Assembly (NCBI GenBank): GCA_017694845.1
Contig: JADIMI010000056.1
Coordinates: forward strand, 1-54,031
Reading direction: 5' to 3'
Origin: Candidatus Cryptobacteroides intestinavium
GTDB lineage: Bacteria > Bacteroidota > Bacteroidia > Bacteroidales > UBA932
DNA length: 54,031 nucleotides
Positions 8,059 to 15,888 of the stretch are shown in pieces. Position numbers and translations under genes: made by a program. The notes under the pieces are model-generated. The model made no database searches and was not told the DNA's origin. It worked only from the letters and a program-made list of their open reading frames with translations. Numbering within the stretch: the first letter of the stretch is position 1; every line of letters begins with the position of its first letter.

Positions 8059-8625
8059 ATGAATAAGGTGATTATATTCTCCGCTCCTTCCGGAGCCGGC
8101 AAGAGCACGGTCGTGAACCATATACTGAAGCTGCATCCGGAGATGGAGTTCTCCATTTCAGCGACATCCAGGGCTCCGCGCGGAAGCGAGAGAAACGGGG
8201 TGGAATATTATTTTTTCTCGGAGAAAGAGTTCAGGGATCTTATCGCGGAAGACAGTTTTGTGGAATATGAGGAGGTCTATCCCGGCTCTTTCTACGGAAC
8301 TTTGAAATCGGAGGTCGAGAGGATATGGGCCAAGGGGCATGTGATCGTCTTTGACATAGATGTCAAGGGAGGAGTGAATGTGAAGAGGATATTCGGCGAC
8401 AAGGCGTTCTCCATATTCATCAAGGCTCCTTCTGTGGAGGAGCTGCGCAGGAGGCTCGAGGGCAGGGGGACTGATTCCCCGGAGGCGATAGACAGACGTG
8501 TGGCCAAGGCGGAGGAGGAGACGGAATTCGCGAGAGGGAAGTTCGACTATGTGCTTGTCAATGACGACCTTCAGAAGGCTTTTGCAGAGGCGGAGAAGGT
8601 GGTGGCGGACTTCATCGCCCGGTAG
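8059..8625 (+). CDS. gmk: Guanylate kinase
   Basis: Phosphorylates GMP to GDP with ATP. It has 188 residues from ATG at 8059; an in-frame TTG two codons upstream is less likely. The P-loop SAPSGAGKST is at 8-17, followed by SATSRAPRGSERNGVEYYF and FVEYEEVYPGSFYGT for GMP binding and DIDVKGG for Walker B. It is first in a plus-strand series with nadD and the CYTH gene. The gap to nadD is 60 bp and is occupied by a TGTCATTCTGA repeat. Confidence 0.95.
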   Translation: MNKVIIFSAPSGAGKSTVVNHILKLHPEMEFSISATSRAPRGSERNGVEYYFFSEKEFRDLIAEDSFVEYEEVYPGSFYGTLKSEVERIWAKGHVIVFDIDVKGGVNVKRIFGDKAFSIFIKAPSVEELRRRLEGRGTDSPEAIDRRVAKAEEETEFARGKFDYVLVNDDLQKAFAEAEKVVADFIAR

Positions 8626-8629
8626 TGAT

Positions 8630-8671
8630 TGTCATTCTGAGATTGTCATTCTGAGCGAAGCGAAGAATCTG
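8630..8671 (+). repeat. TGTCATTCTGA / GAAGAATCTG repeat between gmk and nadD
   Basis: One 14-bp unit TGTCATTCTGAGAT is followed by the terminal copy ending GAAGAATCTG, 14 bp before the nadD ATG. Confidence 0.85.
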
Positions 8672-8685
8672 ATACGGAAGGATAT

Positions 8686-9309
8686 ATGAGAATAGCGGTA
8701 TATGCGGGGTCATTCAACCCTCTTCACATCGGGCATCTGGCGATAATGCGCTACCTGACCGAGGATATGGGATTCGATATGGTGTATCTTGTGGTTTCGC
8801 CGAAGAACCCGATAAAAGATACGGTGAGCGCCGACACGGGACGCGAAAGATATGAGGCTGCGGTCGCGGCTGTAGCGAGACATCCGGAACTGAAAGTCAT
8901 GGTGGATGACATAGAGCTGGGAATGCCTGCGCCTCAGTATACCATAAGAACGCTTGATGCCATTGCAGAGAGGGAGCCGGGCAACTCGTTCACTTTTGTG
9001 CTCGGGGCTGACAATCTGGCAGATATCCGCCGGTGGAAGGACTACGGGAGAATCCTTTCGGATTACGGAGTGGCGGTCTATCCGCGTCAGGGCTATGATA
9101 TGGGTATGACCAGGGCGGATCTGATGTCGGAATGCGTAAGGCCGGCGGTGCAGGCTCCGGCTGCAGGACCGGCTGCCGACAGTGCCTGTCCGGACAATGG
9201 CATTTATAAGATAACGCTGATGGAGAATGCTCCGATGGTGGACATTTCGTCTTCCGAACTGCGGGCGGCTTTCGCGGCGGGGATCGATGCCTCTGCCTAT
9301 CTGATGTAG
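8686..9309 (+). CDS. nadD: Nicotinate-nucleotide adenylyltransferase
   Basis: Converts nicotinate mononucleotide and ATP to deamido-NAD. It has 207 residues. The nucleotidyltransferase signature GSFNPLHIGHL is at 8-18, and VDISSSELR near the C-terminus is the second ATP-binding motif. FVLGADNLADIRRWKDY is characteristic of NadD. A proline/alanine-rich insertion (PAVQAPAAGPAADSACPDNG) precedes the last motif and is longer than usual. It follows gmk after a repeat-filled gap. Confidence 0.93.
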   Translation: MRIAVYAGSFNPLHIGHLAIMRYLTEDMGFDMVYLVVSPKNPIKDTVSADTGRERYEAAVAAVARHPELKVMVDDIELGMPAPQYTIRTLDAIAEREPGNSFTFVLGADNLADIRRWKDYGRILSDYGVAVYPRQGYDMGMTRADLMSECVRPAVQAPAAGPAADSACPDNGIYKITLMENAPMVDISSSELRAAFAAGIDASAYLM

Positions 9310-9398
9310 CGCTTCCGGGAGCAATTCCTCGTCATACAGCAGTATGGATATGCCGGCTGTCATACGGCAGGCATGACAATATAAATAATAGTGGAAAA

Positions 9399-9935
9399 AT
9401 GACAGGTGTAGAGATAGAGAGAAAGTTCCTGGTGAAGGATGACGGCTTCAGGTCGGAAGCATCGGAGTCGCATCATCTTGTACAGGGTTATATCTGCAGG
9501 GAGAGCGGGCGGACCGTCAGGGTCAGGATTGCGGATGACAGGGCATATCTTACGATCAAGGGGCGGAGCTCGGACAGCGGGCTGAGCCGTCTTGAATGGG
9601 AGACGGAGATCCCGGTGGCTGATGCCCGGAGCCTGCTGTCTCTATGCCAGGGCGGTACTATTGACAAGACAAGATATATTGTGCCGGTGCATATTGATGA
9701 AGATCTTTCCGGTCCTGTCCCGCAGTCCGGCGGGGGTGGTGCCATTGGGTGTACAGGAAGGAAATGGGAGGTGGATGAGTTCCACGGGGACAATGCAGGT
9801 CTGGTGATGGCGGAGATAGAGCTTGGCAGCGAGGATGAAGAGTTCCTCCGGCCGGCCTGGCTCGGGAAGGAAGTCACCGGGGACCGGAGATATTACAATT
9901 CGATGCTTTCAGAATGCCCTTATACCAAGTGGTAG
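9399..9935 (+). CDS. CYTH-domain protein (triphosphate tunnel metalloenzyme family)
   Basis: It has 178 residues with the ExExK signature EIERK at 5-9, followed by alternating Arg/Lys-rich strands (RTVRVRIADDRAYLTIKG) and E-rich strands (MAEIELGSEDEEF), as in single-domain bacterial CYTH proteins. Known members hydrolyse tripolyphosphate or thiamine triphosphate or make cAMP; the substrate cannot be told here. A Gly-rich insertion (SGGGGAIGCTG) breaks the middle. It is third in line after gmk and nadD, 89 bp after nadD. Confidence 0.85.
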   Translation: MTGVEIERKFLVKDDGFRSEASESHHLVQGYICRESGRTVRVRIADDRAYLTIKGRSSDSGLSRLEWETEIPVADARSLLSLCQGGTIDKTRYIVPVHIDEDLSGPVPQSGGGGAIGCTGRKWEVDEFHGDNAGLVMAEIELGSEDEEFLRPAWLGKEVTGDRRYYNSMLSECPYTKW

Positions 9936-9979
9936 GATGCCCCCGCCACGGAAACCGGTCTCTGTGGCAGGGAGCGATA

Positions 9980-10732
9980 TTACAGCCTGTCGATCGTGTC
10001 CTGCAGCAGGGTCGCGAACAGTCCGATATGGTAGCCATCCACGAGACGGTGGTTCACATCGACGGTCATATTTATCCATAGCCTCCTTCCCTGCCTGACA
10101 GGATGTTCCTGCCCTGTGAGTCCGAGCCAGTCCTTCAGTCTCGGTGTGTAGTCATCCCCCCTGTCCATTCTTGTGTATCTGCCCCAGGATACGCGGGGTA
10201 CGGAATCGGAAGCATCAAGAGATCTTTCGCTGCACATCCCGGTCGCATCGATCCACGGCAGACAGGACAGGAAGTAGCATTCTTCTTCCGGGATGTCCGT
10301 GTCTCCACAGAAGAATTCCCTTGCTTCAGGACCTTTTGCGCAGATCTCCTCCCAGATGGAGGCGGCCCGGGAGCAGAACTCCTCGACCGACCCGTCCATA
10401 CGGCAGTTCATTATCTGGAACTCTGTACATCCCGGCTGCAGGACAGTGAAGCTTGGATGGCATCTGTCCAGCAGATAGACCCCATCGCTGTGAATCCTGT
10501 ACCTGAAATTGTCTATGTCGTTCATCGTCGAGGAGACAAGGTAGCACATTGTATAATAGAACGAGACCCCGTGCAGCTTGGCAAAGCTGTATGCCTGTGT
10601 CACATCAATATAGAAGCTCACGTGATAGAAAGGGAATTCGATTCTGCTGAAATGTTCCCACTGCTGTCTCCTGCCCCAGGTGCTTATGTCGATTTTTCTC
10701 ATATCCTGCGGTTTCTTGAATGTCAAAGTCAC
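9980..10732 (-). CDS. Chloramphenicol acetyltransferase-like acyltransferase
   Basis: It has 250 residues of the CAT fold. Typical opening segments are present (RKIDISTWGRRQQWEHF; GVSFYYTMCYLVSSTMND). The C-terminal active-site region reads VNHRLVDGYHIG, corresponding to HHxxxDG with Asn in place of the first, non-catalytic His; the catalytic His and the DG are kept. It is longer than classical 213-220-residue CATs because of an insertion around EEICAKGPEAREFFCGD. It is the last gene of a minus-strand group, 15 bp after the beta-propeller lipoprotein. Resistance activity cannot be assumed; related Bacteroidales proteins are often unrelated to drug resistance. Confidence 0.8.
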   Translation of the reverse strand: MTLTFKKPQDMRKIDISTWGRRQQWEHFSRIEFPFYHVSFYIDVTQAYSFAKLHGVSFYYTMCYLVSSTMNDIDNFRYRIHSDGVYLLDRCHPSFTVLQPGCTEFQIMNCRMDGSVEEFCSRAASIWEEICAKGPEAREFFCGDTDIPEEECYFLSCLPWIDATGMCSERSLDASDSVPRVSWGRYTRMDRGDDYTPRLKDWLGLTGQEHPVRQGRRLWINMTVDVNHRLVDGYHIGLFATLLQDTIDRL

Positions 10733-10747
10733 TGTTCCGGCTGCCGG

Positions 10748-11875
10748 TCACATTGAAAGAAAGGCGAAATGTCCAGGGTTGACTCCTGCGGAGAATCTCC
10801 CTGTGAGGGACAGCTCCCTGTCAAGCGCGAATATGGTCCCTGGATTGATGTAGTCTCCGGAATCCGAAATGAATATGCTGTCCCCGTCTGCCGACACCCA
10901 GATGCCGTACGGTACTTCAGCTGCTGCAGCACCGGTCTCTGCCAGTTCTGTCCTTGCAATGGACATTTCCTCCGTATCTATATTATAGATAATGTATCTG
11001 CCGCTTCCAGGGGTATAGTCCCATTCGTTCTCGTTCCCTATCACCCATATATGGCTTCCGGAAGAACACATCGATGAGACCCTTACATCATCGAGCCAGT
11101 CAGGCGGCGCAAGTATGCTGCCTGTCGCAGTGTCGAATATATGGATGCCGGAATGCACGGAATAATAATCTCCAGGGGAACTTATCCACAGCCTTCCGTT
11201 TCCATCGGATACAATGTCGCATATATTCACCGCTATCTCTACATTCCGTTCCAGCGTGAAACTCTTTTCATCGATTATGCTCAGCCTGTTGTCATATCCG
11301 TCGGTGACTCCTCCTGAATTGGCGACATATATCTTCCCGTCCACTGCGGCGATTCCTTCCGGCTGGTAGCCTACGTCCACCGATCCGGATATTGAAAGAT
11401 CATCCGTATCCACCCTGTAGACGGCACCATTGCGAAGCTCGCCTCCATAGTATGCTCCAGCCCAGGATGTGATATATGCGCAGCCTCCGCTGAATGTAAT
11501 GTCTCTTCCTGAAGGGATGTCGACTGTCCCTATATGTTCCATAGTGATGGCATCCATCACTTCCACAAGGTCTGAACCGTTGAGGACCACCCACAGCTTT
11601 CCGTCATAGATGCCGATGTCGTTGCCGGTGTCTCCCAGTTCGAGAGCCACATCCGGATTGGCGGCAGGGAACGCGTCGGATGTATATGATCCATCTGCAA
11701 AGTCGTAGAAGTCTATCGATGCATTGTTCATCCCCATCTTCCCTTCATTGAGGATATACAGTCTGTCGGATCCTGCCGGAGGTATGTCCGGCAGACTGTC
11801 CCGTCCGATGTCCGAGCAGCCGGCAGTTATGCCGGCGGAGAGCAATGTCGCTGTAATGATCTTTTTCATTTTCAT
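10748..11875 (-). CDS. YncE-like beta-propeller lipoprotein (DUF5074/BtuG-like)
   Basis: It has 375 residues. A lipobox ITAGC (Cys20) predicts an outer-membrane lipoprotein. The body shows repeated propeller blades: DRLYILNEGKMGMNNASIDF, GIYDGKLWVVLNGSDLVEVM, GIAAVDGKIYVANSG, GNGRLWISSPGDYYSVHSG, SGSHIWVIGNENEWD and PYGIWVSADGDSIFISDSGDY. Such proteins in Bacteroidetes often sit beside a TonB receptor; BtuG, which captures vitamin B12 for BtuB, is the known example. The receptor here is 128 bp upstream on the same strand. That argues for substrate capture at the surface, but no cobalamin riboswitch was seen, so the ligand is open. Confidence 0.8.
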   Translation of the reverse strand: MKMKKIITATLLSAGITAGCSDIGRDSLPDIPPAGSDRLYILNEGKMGMNNASIDFYDFADGSYTSDAFPAANPDVALELGDTGNDIGIYDGKLWVVLNGSDLVEVMDAITMEHIGTVDIPSGRDITFSGGCAYITSWAGAYYGGELRNGAVYRVDTDDLSISGSVDVGYQPEGIAAVDGKIYVANSGGVTDGYDNRLSIIDEKSFTLERNVEIAVNICDIVSDGNGRLWISSPGDYYSVHSGIHIFDTATGSILAPPDWLDDVRVSSMCSSGSHIWVIGNENEWDYTPGSGRYIIYNIDTEEMSIARTELAETGAAAAEVPYGIWVSADGDSIFISDSGDYINPGTIFALDRELSLTGRFSAGVNPGHFAFLSM

Positions 11876-12003
11876 AATGTCTGTGTATCCCGGGAAAATG
11901 TATCCGGGCCTGAAAAGCTGCCAAAGTTAAGAAAAATTATCGAGAACATGGCTGTCTTCTGCCATCAGGGCGCAGTCCGGGCGCAATGAATGCCCGTTCC
12001 GGG

Positions 12004-14142
12004 TCAGAAAGCGTATTCGGCAGAAACGAGAAAATTGCAACGCGGCATGGGATAGCCCGGGACGATCTCGTACTGCCGGTTGAGAATGTTGTTGACTGTC
12101 AGACGGAAAGTCAGGCCTGTGCCGAATTTCCTGGATAAGGTGATGTCGTGTGTCGTCCACGGCTGCATAAGGGTCGATACGAGGTTGGCCGAGGATGAAT
12201 ACCTTATGCCTGTATAAATGAAGGAATAGTCTGCCCGCCAGCCCTTCCACGCGACTGATGCGGTGACCGACCCGCTGTGCCGGGGGATGTAGGGAATCTG
12301 TCCCCCGTATGTTGATGTCCCTGGCCGGGATACATCCATCGCCCTCTGGAATGTGTATCTGGCTGTCATCCCTGCAGTCAGCCCTCCCTTCCTTGTGCGA
12401 TGGCCGGAAATGTCTCTCCAGGCTGCGTCCGCGGTCCCGTCATCCGTACGGTATTCCCAGCTGATGAGTCCTTCCGCTCCGGTGATATGTGAATGCCCGA
12501 TATTGTACATCGTCCAGCGGAACTGGCTGGATGTCGGTACGGCGACAATCTTGTCCTTTATATTATAGTAGTATCCTTCCGCCTTGGCTGACAGTGTCCA
12601 GCCCGCTGCAGGGTTCAGCGTACAGTCCAGACGGAGGTCGTATTGCATGGCGTCCTCAGGGCGCAGTGACACATTGCCGAAATCAACGTAATACAGGTCA
12701 TTGAACGTCGGCATCCGGTATGACCTCCGGACGAATCCTCCTATACCCAGCAGCCGGCTGCCGAAAGGAGTGTATCTGAAAGTCATGGCGGGGGAGACCA
12801 CATTGCGGAAATCCCTGCATCTGCTGTCAGGGGCGACGCCGGTCTCCTGTCCGGACATATTCCAGTAGTCTGCCGTAAGGTTGTATACGGCTCCTGCTGT
12901 CACTGTAAGCCTTTTCAGGGCAAATCCGGTGAACGCGGCTCCCCAGAAGGCACCTCTGCGCGGATAGACAGAATCTCTCTTGTCCGAGTCGAGCGAGTTG
13001 AACTGTGCATCGGCGGCGATGGAGACTTTCCACCAGGGGAACAGCCGTACATAGCCGGATATCGATATGTATGCCTCCTGCTGCAGATACGAGTCATCGA
13101 CAGGCATCGCTGAAGGATCTCTGGATGGATCATTGTGAAAGCGCATCCAGTCGTTGGCGTACCTCCATCGCAGCATGAAAGTACATTTCCGGCCTGCATT
13201 CCTGCGCATTCTGCCCTGGATGAAGATATTGCGGTCTTCCTGCCTGTCGCTTGCCGTTGAAAGCTGTTCCGGATGTCGGACGACGGCTCCGGGAAGCCCT
13301 CTTCCCGATCCGTAGAAATATGCCTTTACCGACCATTCCCCTCCGGTGATCGGACCGTATATGTCCGCCTGAGCCCTCAGCGCGTGTATGTCGCTGTTGC
13401 TGCGGACCATTGTGGTGTCGTATCCGGTCTGTATCCCGTCTGCCGTCACTGCCTCTTTCCTGCATCTGAACATATATCTGCCGTCCGCCCCCAGATATTC
13501 TATGCTGGCTGATGCACTGATCTTTCTGCCGAGTCTCTGTTCCCACCGTATGTAGGGGGAGACGGTCCCGAAGGATCCACCTCTGATACGGACCTTGCCG
13601 TGGAAACTGCGTCCATCAGAGAAATCCGGTCTGGCGGTATGCAGATATACGGACGCTCCCGAAGAATATTCCTTTGCGCTGAGCAGCACTCCTTCATTAA
13701 GCCCGCTGCAGAGGCTGATGGAGGCGAGATCTTCAGTAGAGAATCTGCCGAGATCCACCTGGGCGTTCTGTGCATTCCCGATCTGGATGCCATCTATGAA
13801 TACTCCGGTGTGCTCGCTGCCCATACTCCTGACATTGACCGTCTTGAGTCCTCCGACTCCGCCATAGTCCTTCAGCTGTATGCCACCGAAGACACGTATC
13901 GCATCGGCCACATTCTGTGCGGATTCCAGCCTTTCCCCGGATATGCTGTCAGATGGGGCAGTCCGTTGTGTCCTGTCCGCCAGCACTGTCGCGACCGCCA
14001 GACTGTCGGTTCCGGCCGATGTCCTGGCGGAAAGGGACAGAGATGCGGCTGCCAGCATGCATAGTGCCATCGCCAGGAGCCGGCACGCTGCCGATGCTGC
14101 CTTGAAAGCATTCTCCGGAAAGTATTGCCTGCAGATTTTCAT
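12004..14142 (-). CDS. TonB-dependent outer-membrane receptor (BtuB-sized)
   Basis: It has 712 residues from MKICRQYFPENAF (ATG at 14140-14142); an upstream in-frame ATG at 14184 would add 14 residues ahead of a clear signal peptide ending near SLSLSARTS. There is no N-terminal carboxypeptidase-like domain, unlike SusC. The plug is recognisable (SAQNVADAIRVFGGIQLKDY; LKTVNVRSMGSEHTGVFIDG), then a beta barrel ending in Phe (VSAEYAF). Size and gene order (receptor, propeller lipoprotein) resemble small-ligand transporters such as BtuB. It diverges from the pectin locus. Confidence 0.88.
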   Translation of the reverse strand: MKICRQYFPENAFKAASAACRLLAMALCMLAAASLSLSARTSAGTDSLAVATVLADRTQRTAPSDSISGERLESAQNVADAIRVFGGIQLKDYGGVGGLKTVNVRSMGSEHTGVFIDGIQIGNAQNAQVDLGRFSTEDLASISLCSGLNEGVLLSAKEYSSGASVYLHTARPDFSDGRSFHGKVRIRGGSFGTVSPYIRWEQRLGRKISASASIEYLGADGRYMFRCRKEAVTADGIQTGYDTTMVRSNSDIHALRAQADIYGPITGGEWSVKAYFYGSGRGLPGAVVRHPEQLSTASDRQEDRNIFIQGRMRRNAGRKCTFMLRWRYANDWMRFHNDPSRDPSAMPVDDSYLQQEAYISISGYVRLFPWWKVSIAADAQFNSLDSDKRDSVYPRRGAFWGAAFTGFALKRLTVTAGAVYNLTADYWNMSGQETGVAPDSRCRDFRNVVSPAMTFRYTPFGSRLLGIGGFVRRSYRMPTFNDLYYVDFGNVSLRPEDAMQYDLRLDCTLNPAAGWTLSAKAEGYYYNIKDKIVAVPTSSQFRWTMYNIGHSHITGAEGLISWEYRTDDGTADAAWRDISGHRTRKGGLTAGMTARYTFQRAMDVSRPGTSTYGGQIPYIPRHSGSVTASVAWKGWRADYSFIYTGIRYSSSANLVSTLMQPWTTHDITLSRKFGTGLTFRLTVNNILNRQYEIVPGYPMPRCNFLVSAEYAF

Positions 14143-14149
14143 AGGAGGG

Positions 14150-14157
14150 CAAAGGTA
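14150..14157 (-). promoter_or_regulatory. -7 element ahead of the TonB receptor
   Basis: TACCTTTG on minus matches TAnnTTTG. It ends only 7 bp before the ATG at 14142, so a transcript from it would be almost leaderless. No TTG at the ideal distance. Confidence 0.35.
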
Positions 14158-14214
14158 TGATAAAATTTCAAGGTTTTGTGTCAAAAATTACTAACCGCCG
14201 GTGCTTAATCTTTA

Positions 14215-14222
14215 TAATTTTG
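14215..14222 (+). promoter_or_regulatory. -7 element ahead of the GH28 gene
   Basis: TAATTTTG matches TAnnTTTG and lies 25 bp before the ATG at 14247. No TTG at the expected -33 distance, consistent with activator dependence. Confidence 0.5.
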
Positions 14223-14246
14223 CAGTCTGAACAACCATATATAATT

Positions 14247-15881
14247 ATGCTGAACCGAAAACCAGTGGCACTGTCAGTCATATCAGCTGCCGTGACCATA
14301 TTGTCTGCTGTCTGCTGTACGGGATCCGGCGCCCTGTCAGACCGGGATTATGAATTCTCGTATCTTTATGATAACCTCCCTTTTGAAATGGAGAAGGTCG
14401 CCAGACCTGTGATCCCATCCTATGAAGTCTGCATAACCGACTTCGGAGGCGTGGGGGATGGGGTGACTCTCAATTCGGATGCTTTCGCGGAGGCCATCGA
14501 CCACCTCGCCTCACGGGGAGGCGGGCATCTCGTGGTCCCTCAGGGAATCTGGCTGACAGGCCCTGTCACTCTCAAGGACAACATAGACCTGCATGTCGAG
14601 GAGGATGCCGTGCTGCTGTTCTCCACTGACAGGGATCTCTATCCGATAGTGGAGACAGTGTTCGAAGGTCTTGACACAAGGCGGTGCATAGCTCCGATAA
14701 ATGCTGTCGGAGCGAAGAACATATCTGTGACCGGAGGAGGGACGATCGATGGGAACGGAGATTCCTGGAGGCAGGTGAAGCGTTCGAAGATGACTTCCGG
14801 ACAATGGAAGGAACTCCTTGCCGGGGGAGGGTTCACCGATGCCGCGGGAAATGTGTGGTATCCTGATTCTTCATCTTTTCGCGGCTCACTTGTGAGCGAT
14901 GCCTTCAATGTGCCTCAGGGAATGGAGACGGAGGAGGACTGGGAGTCGGTCAAGACCTATCTGCGCCCTGTGCTGCTGGAGTTCACCGAGTGCGAGAACG
15001 TCCTTCTGGAAGACTGCCTTTTCCAGAATTCGCCGTGCTGGAATCTCCATCCTCTCCTCTGCAGGAATGTGATAATCAAGAATGTGACTGTCCGCAATCC
15101 ATGGTATTCTCAGAACGGTGACGGCATAGACATCGATTCCTGCGAGAATGTGCTTCTTGTCGATTCGAATTTCGATGTAGGGGATGATGCCATCTGCATC
15201 AAGTCCGGCAAGGATGAGGACGGACGCCTGAGGGCGAGGCCGTGCAGAAATCTCATTGTCCACAACTGTATCGTGTTCCACGGACACGGCGGTTTTGTAG
15301 TGGGCAGCGAGATGTCCGGCGATGTCCGTAACATATCCGTCTCTGACTGCCGTTTCCTCGGCACTGATGTGGGTCTGCGCTTCAAGAGCTGCCGCGGCAG
15401 GGGCGGGGTCGTAGAGAATATCCATATCAGTGACATAGTGATGAAGGACATTCCGGCCGAGCCTCTGCTTTTCGACCTCCATTACGGAGGCAAGTCTGCG
15501 CTCGAGGCCGCGGAAGATGGCGCTGCTCCTTATGACATAGCATATGTCCCTGCAGACGAGACGACTCCGGAGTTCAGGGACATCCATATCAGGGATATCG
15601 TGTGCAGAGGGGCAGGAAGGGCGATGTATTTCAACGGCATCCCCGAGAAGCCGATAACCGGTATCTCTCTTGAAGACTGTATGATAGTGTCGGACAGCGG
15701 TGCCGACATACGGTATTCTGACAGGGTGCATATGAAGAACGTGCATATCTCTCAGGATGATGGACCGGCCTATCTGTTCGCCAACAGCGGCAATGTGGTT
15801 CTGGATGGCTGTACAGGAGATTCCGGAGCTGAAGATTTCTCCATTTTCAGACATAATTCGGATGAAATAGATATAAGATAA
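14247..15881 (+). CDS. Glycoside hydrolase family 28 (polygalacturonase-type)
   Basis: Hydrolyses alpha-1,4-linked galacturonate in pectin outside the cytoplasm. It has 544 residues. I start at MLNRKPVALS because the 30 residues readable upstream would cross the -7 element; a hydrophobic signal ending ILSAVCCTGS follows and may be lipidated. GH28 active-site motifs are complete: NGDGID (Asn290, Asp292, Asp295), DDAICIKSG (Asp313, Asp314), HGHG (His345, His347) and RFK (Arg378, Lys380). The upstream DFGGVGDGVTLNSDAF is the standard GH28 opening. It is the first gene of the pectin locus; the CE12-CE8 esterase begins within 7 bp of its stop. Confidence 0.92.
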   Translation: MLNRKPVALSVISAAVTILSAVCCTGSGALSDRDYEFSYLYDNLPFEMEKVARPVIPSYEVCITDFGGVGDGVTLNSDAFAEAIDHLASRGGGHLVVPQGIWLTGPVTLKDNIDLHVEEDAVLLFSTDRDLYPIVETVFEGLDTRRCIAPINAVGAKNISVTGGGTIDGNGDSWRQVKRSKMTSGQWKELLAGGGFTDAAGNVWYPDSSSFRGSLVSDAFNVPQGMETEEDWESVKTYLRPVLLEFTECENVLLEDCLFQNSPCWNLHPLLCRNVIIKNVTVRNPWYSQNGDGIDIDSCENVLLVDSNFDVGDDAICIKSGKDEDGRLRARPCRNLIVHNCIVFHGHGGFVVGSEMSGDVRNISVSDCRFLGTDVGLRFKSCRGRGGVVENIHISDIVMKDIPAEPLLFDLHYGGKSALEAAEDGAAPYDIAYVPADETTPEFRDIHIRDIVCRGAGRAMYFNGIPEKPITGISLEDCMIVSDSGADIRYSDRVHMKNVHISQDDGPAYLFANSGNVVLDGCTGDSGAEDFSIFRHNSDEIDIR

Positions 15882-15888
15882 CGTGAAT

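Noticed and set aside
14143..14246. Cobalamin riboswitch upstream of the TonB receptor
   Set aside because: The divergent gap is only about 100 bp, too short for the roughly 200-base aptamer, and no B12-box-like sequence was seen.
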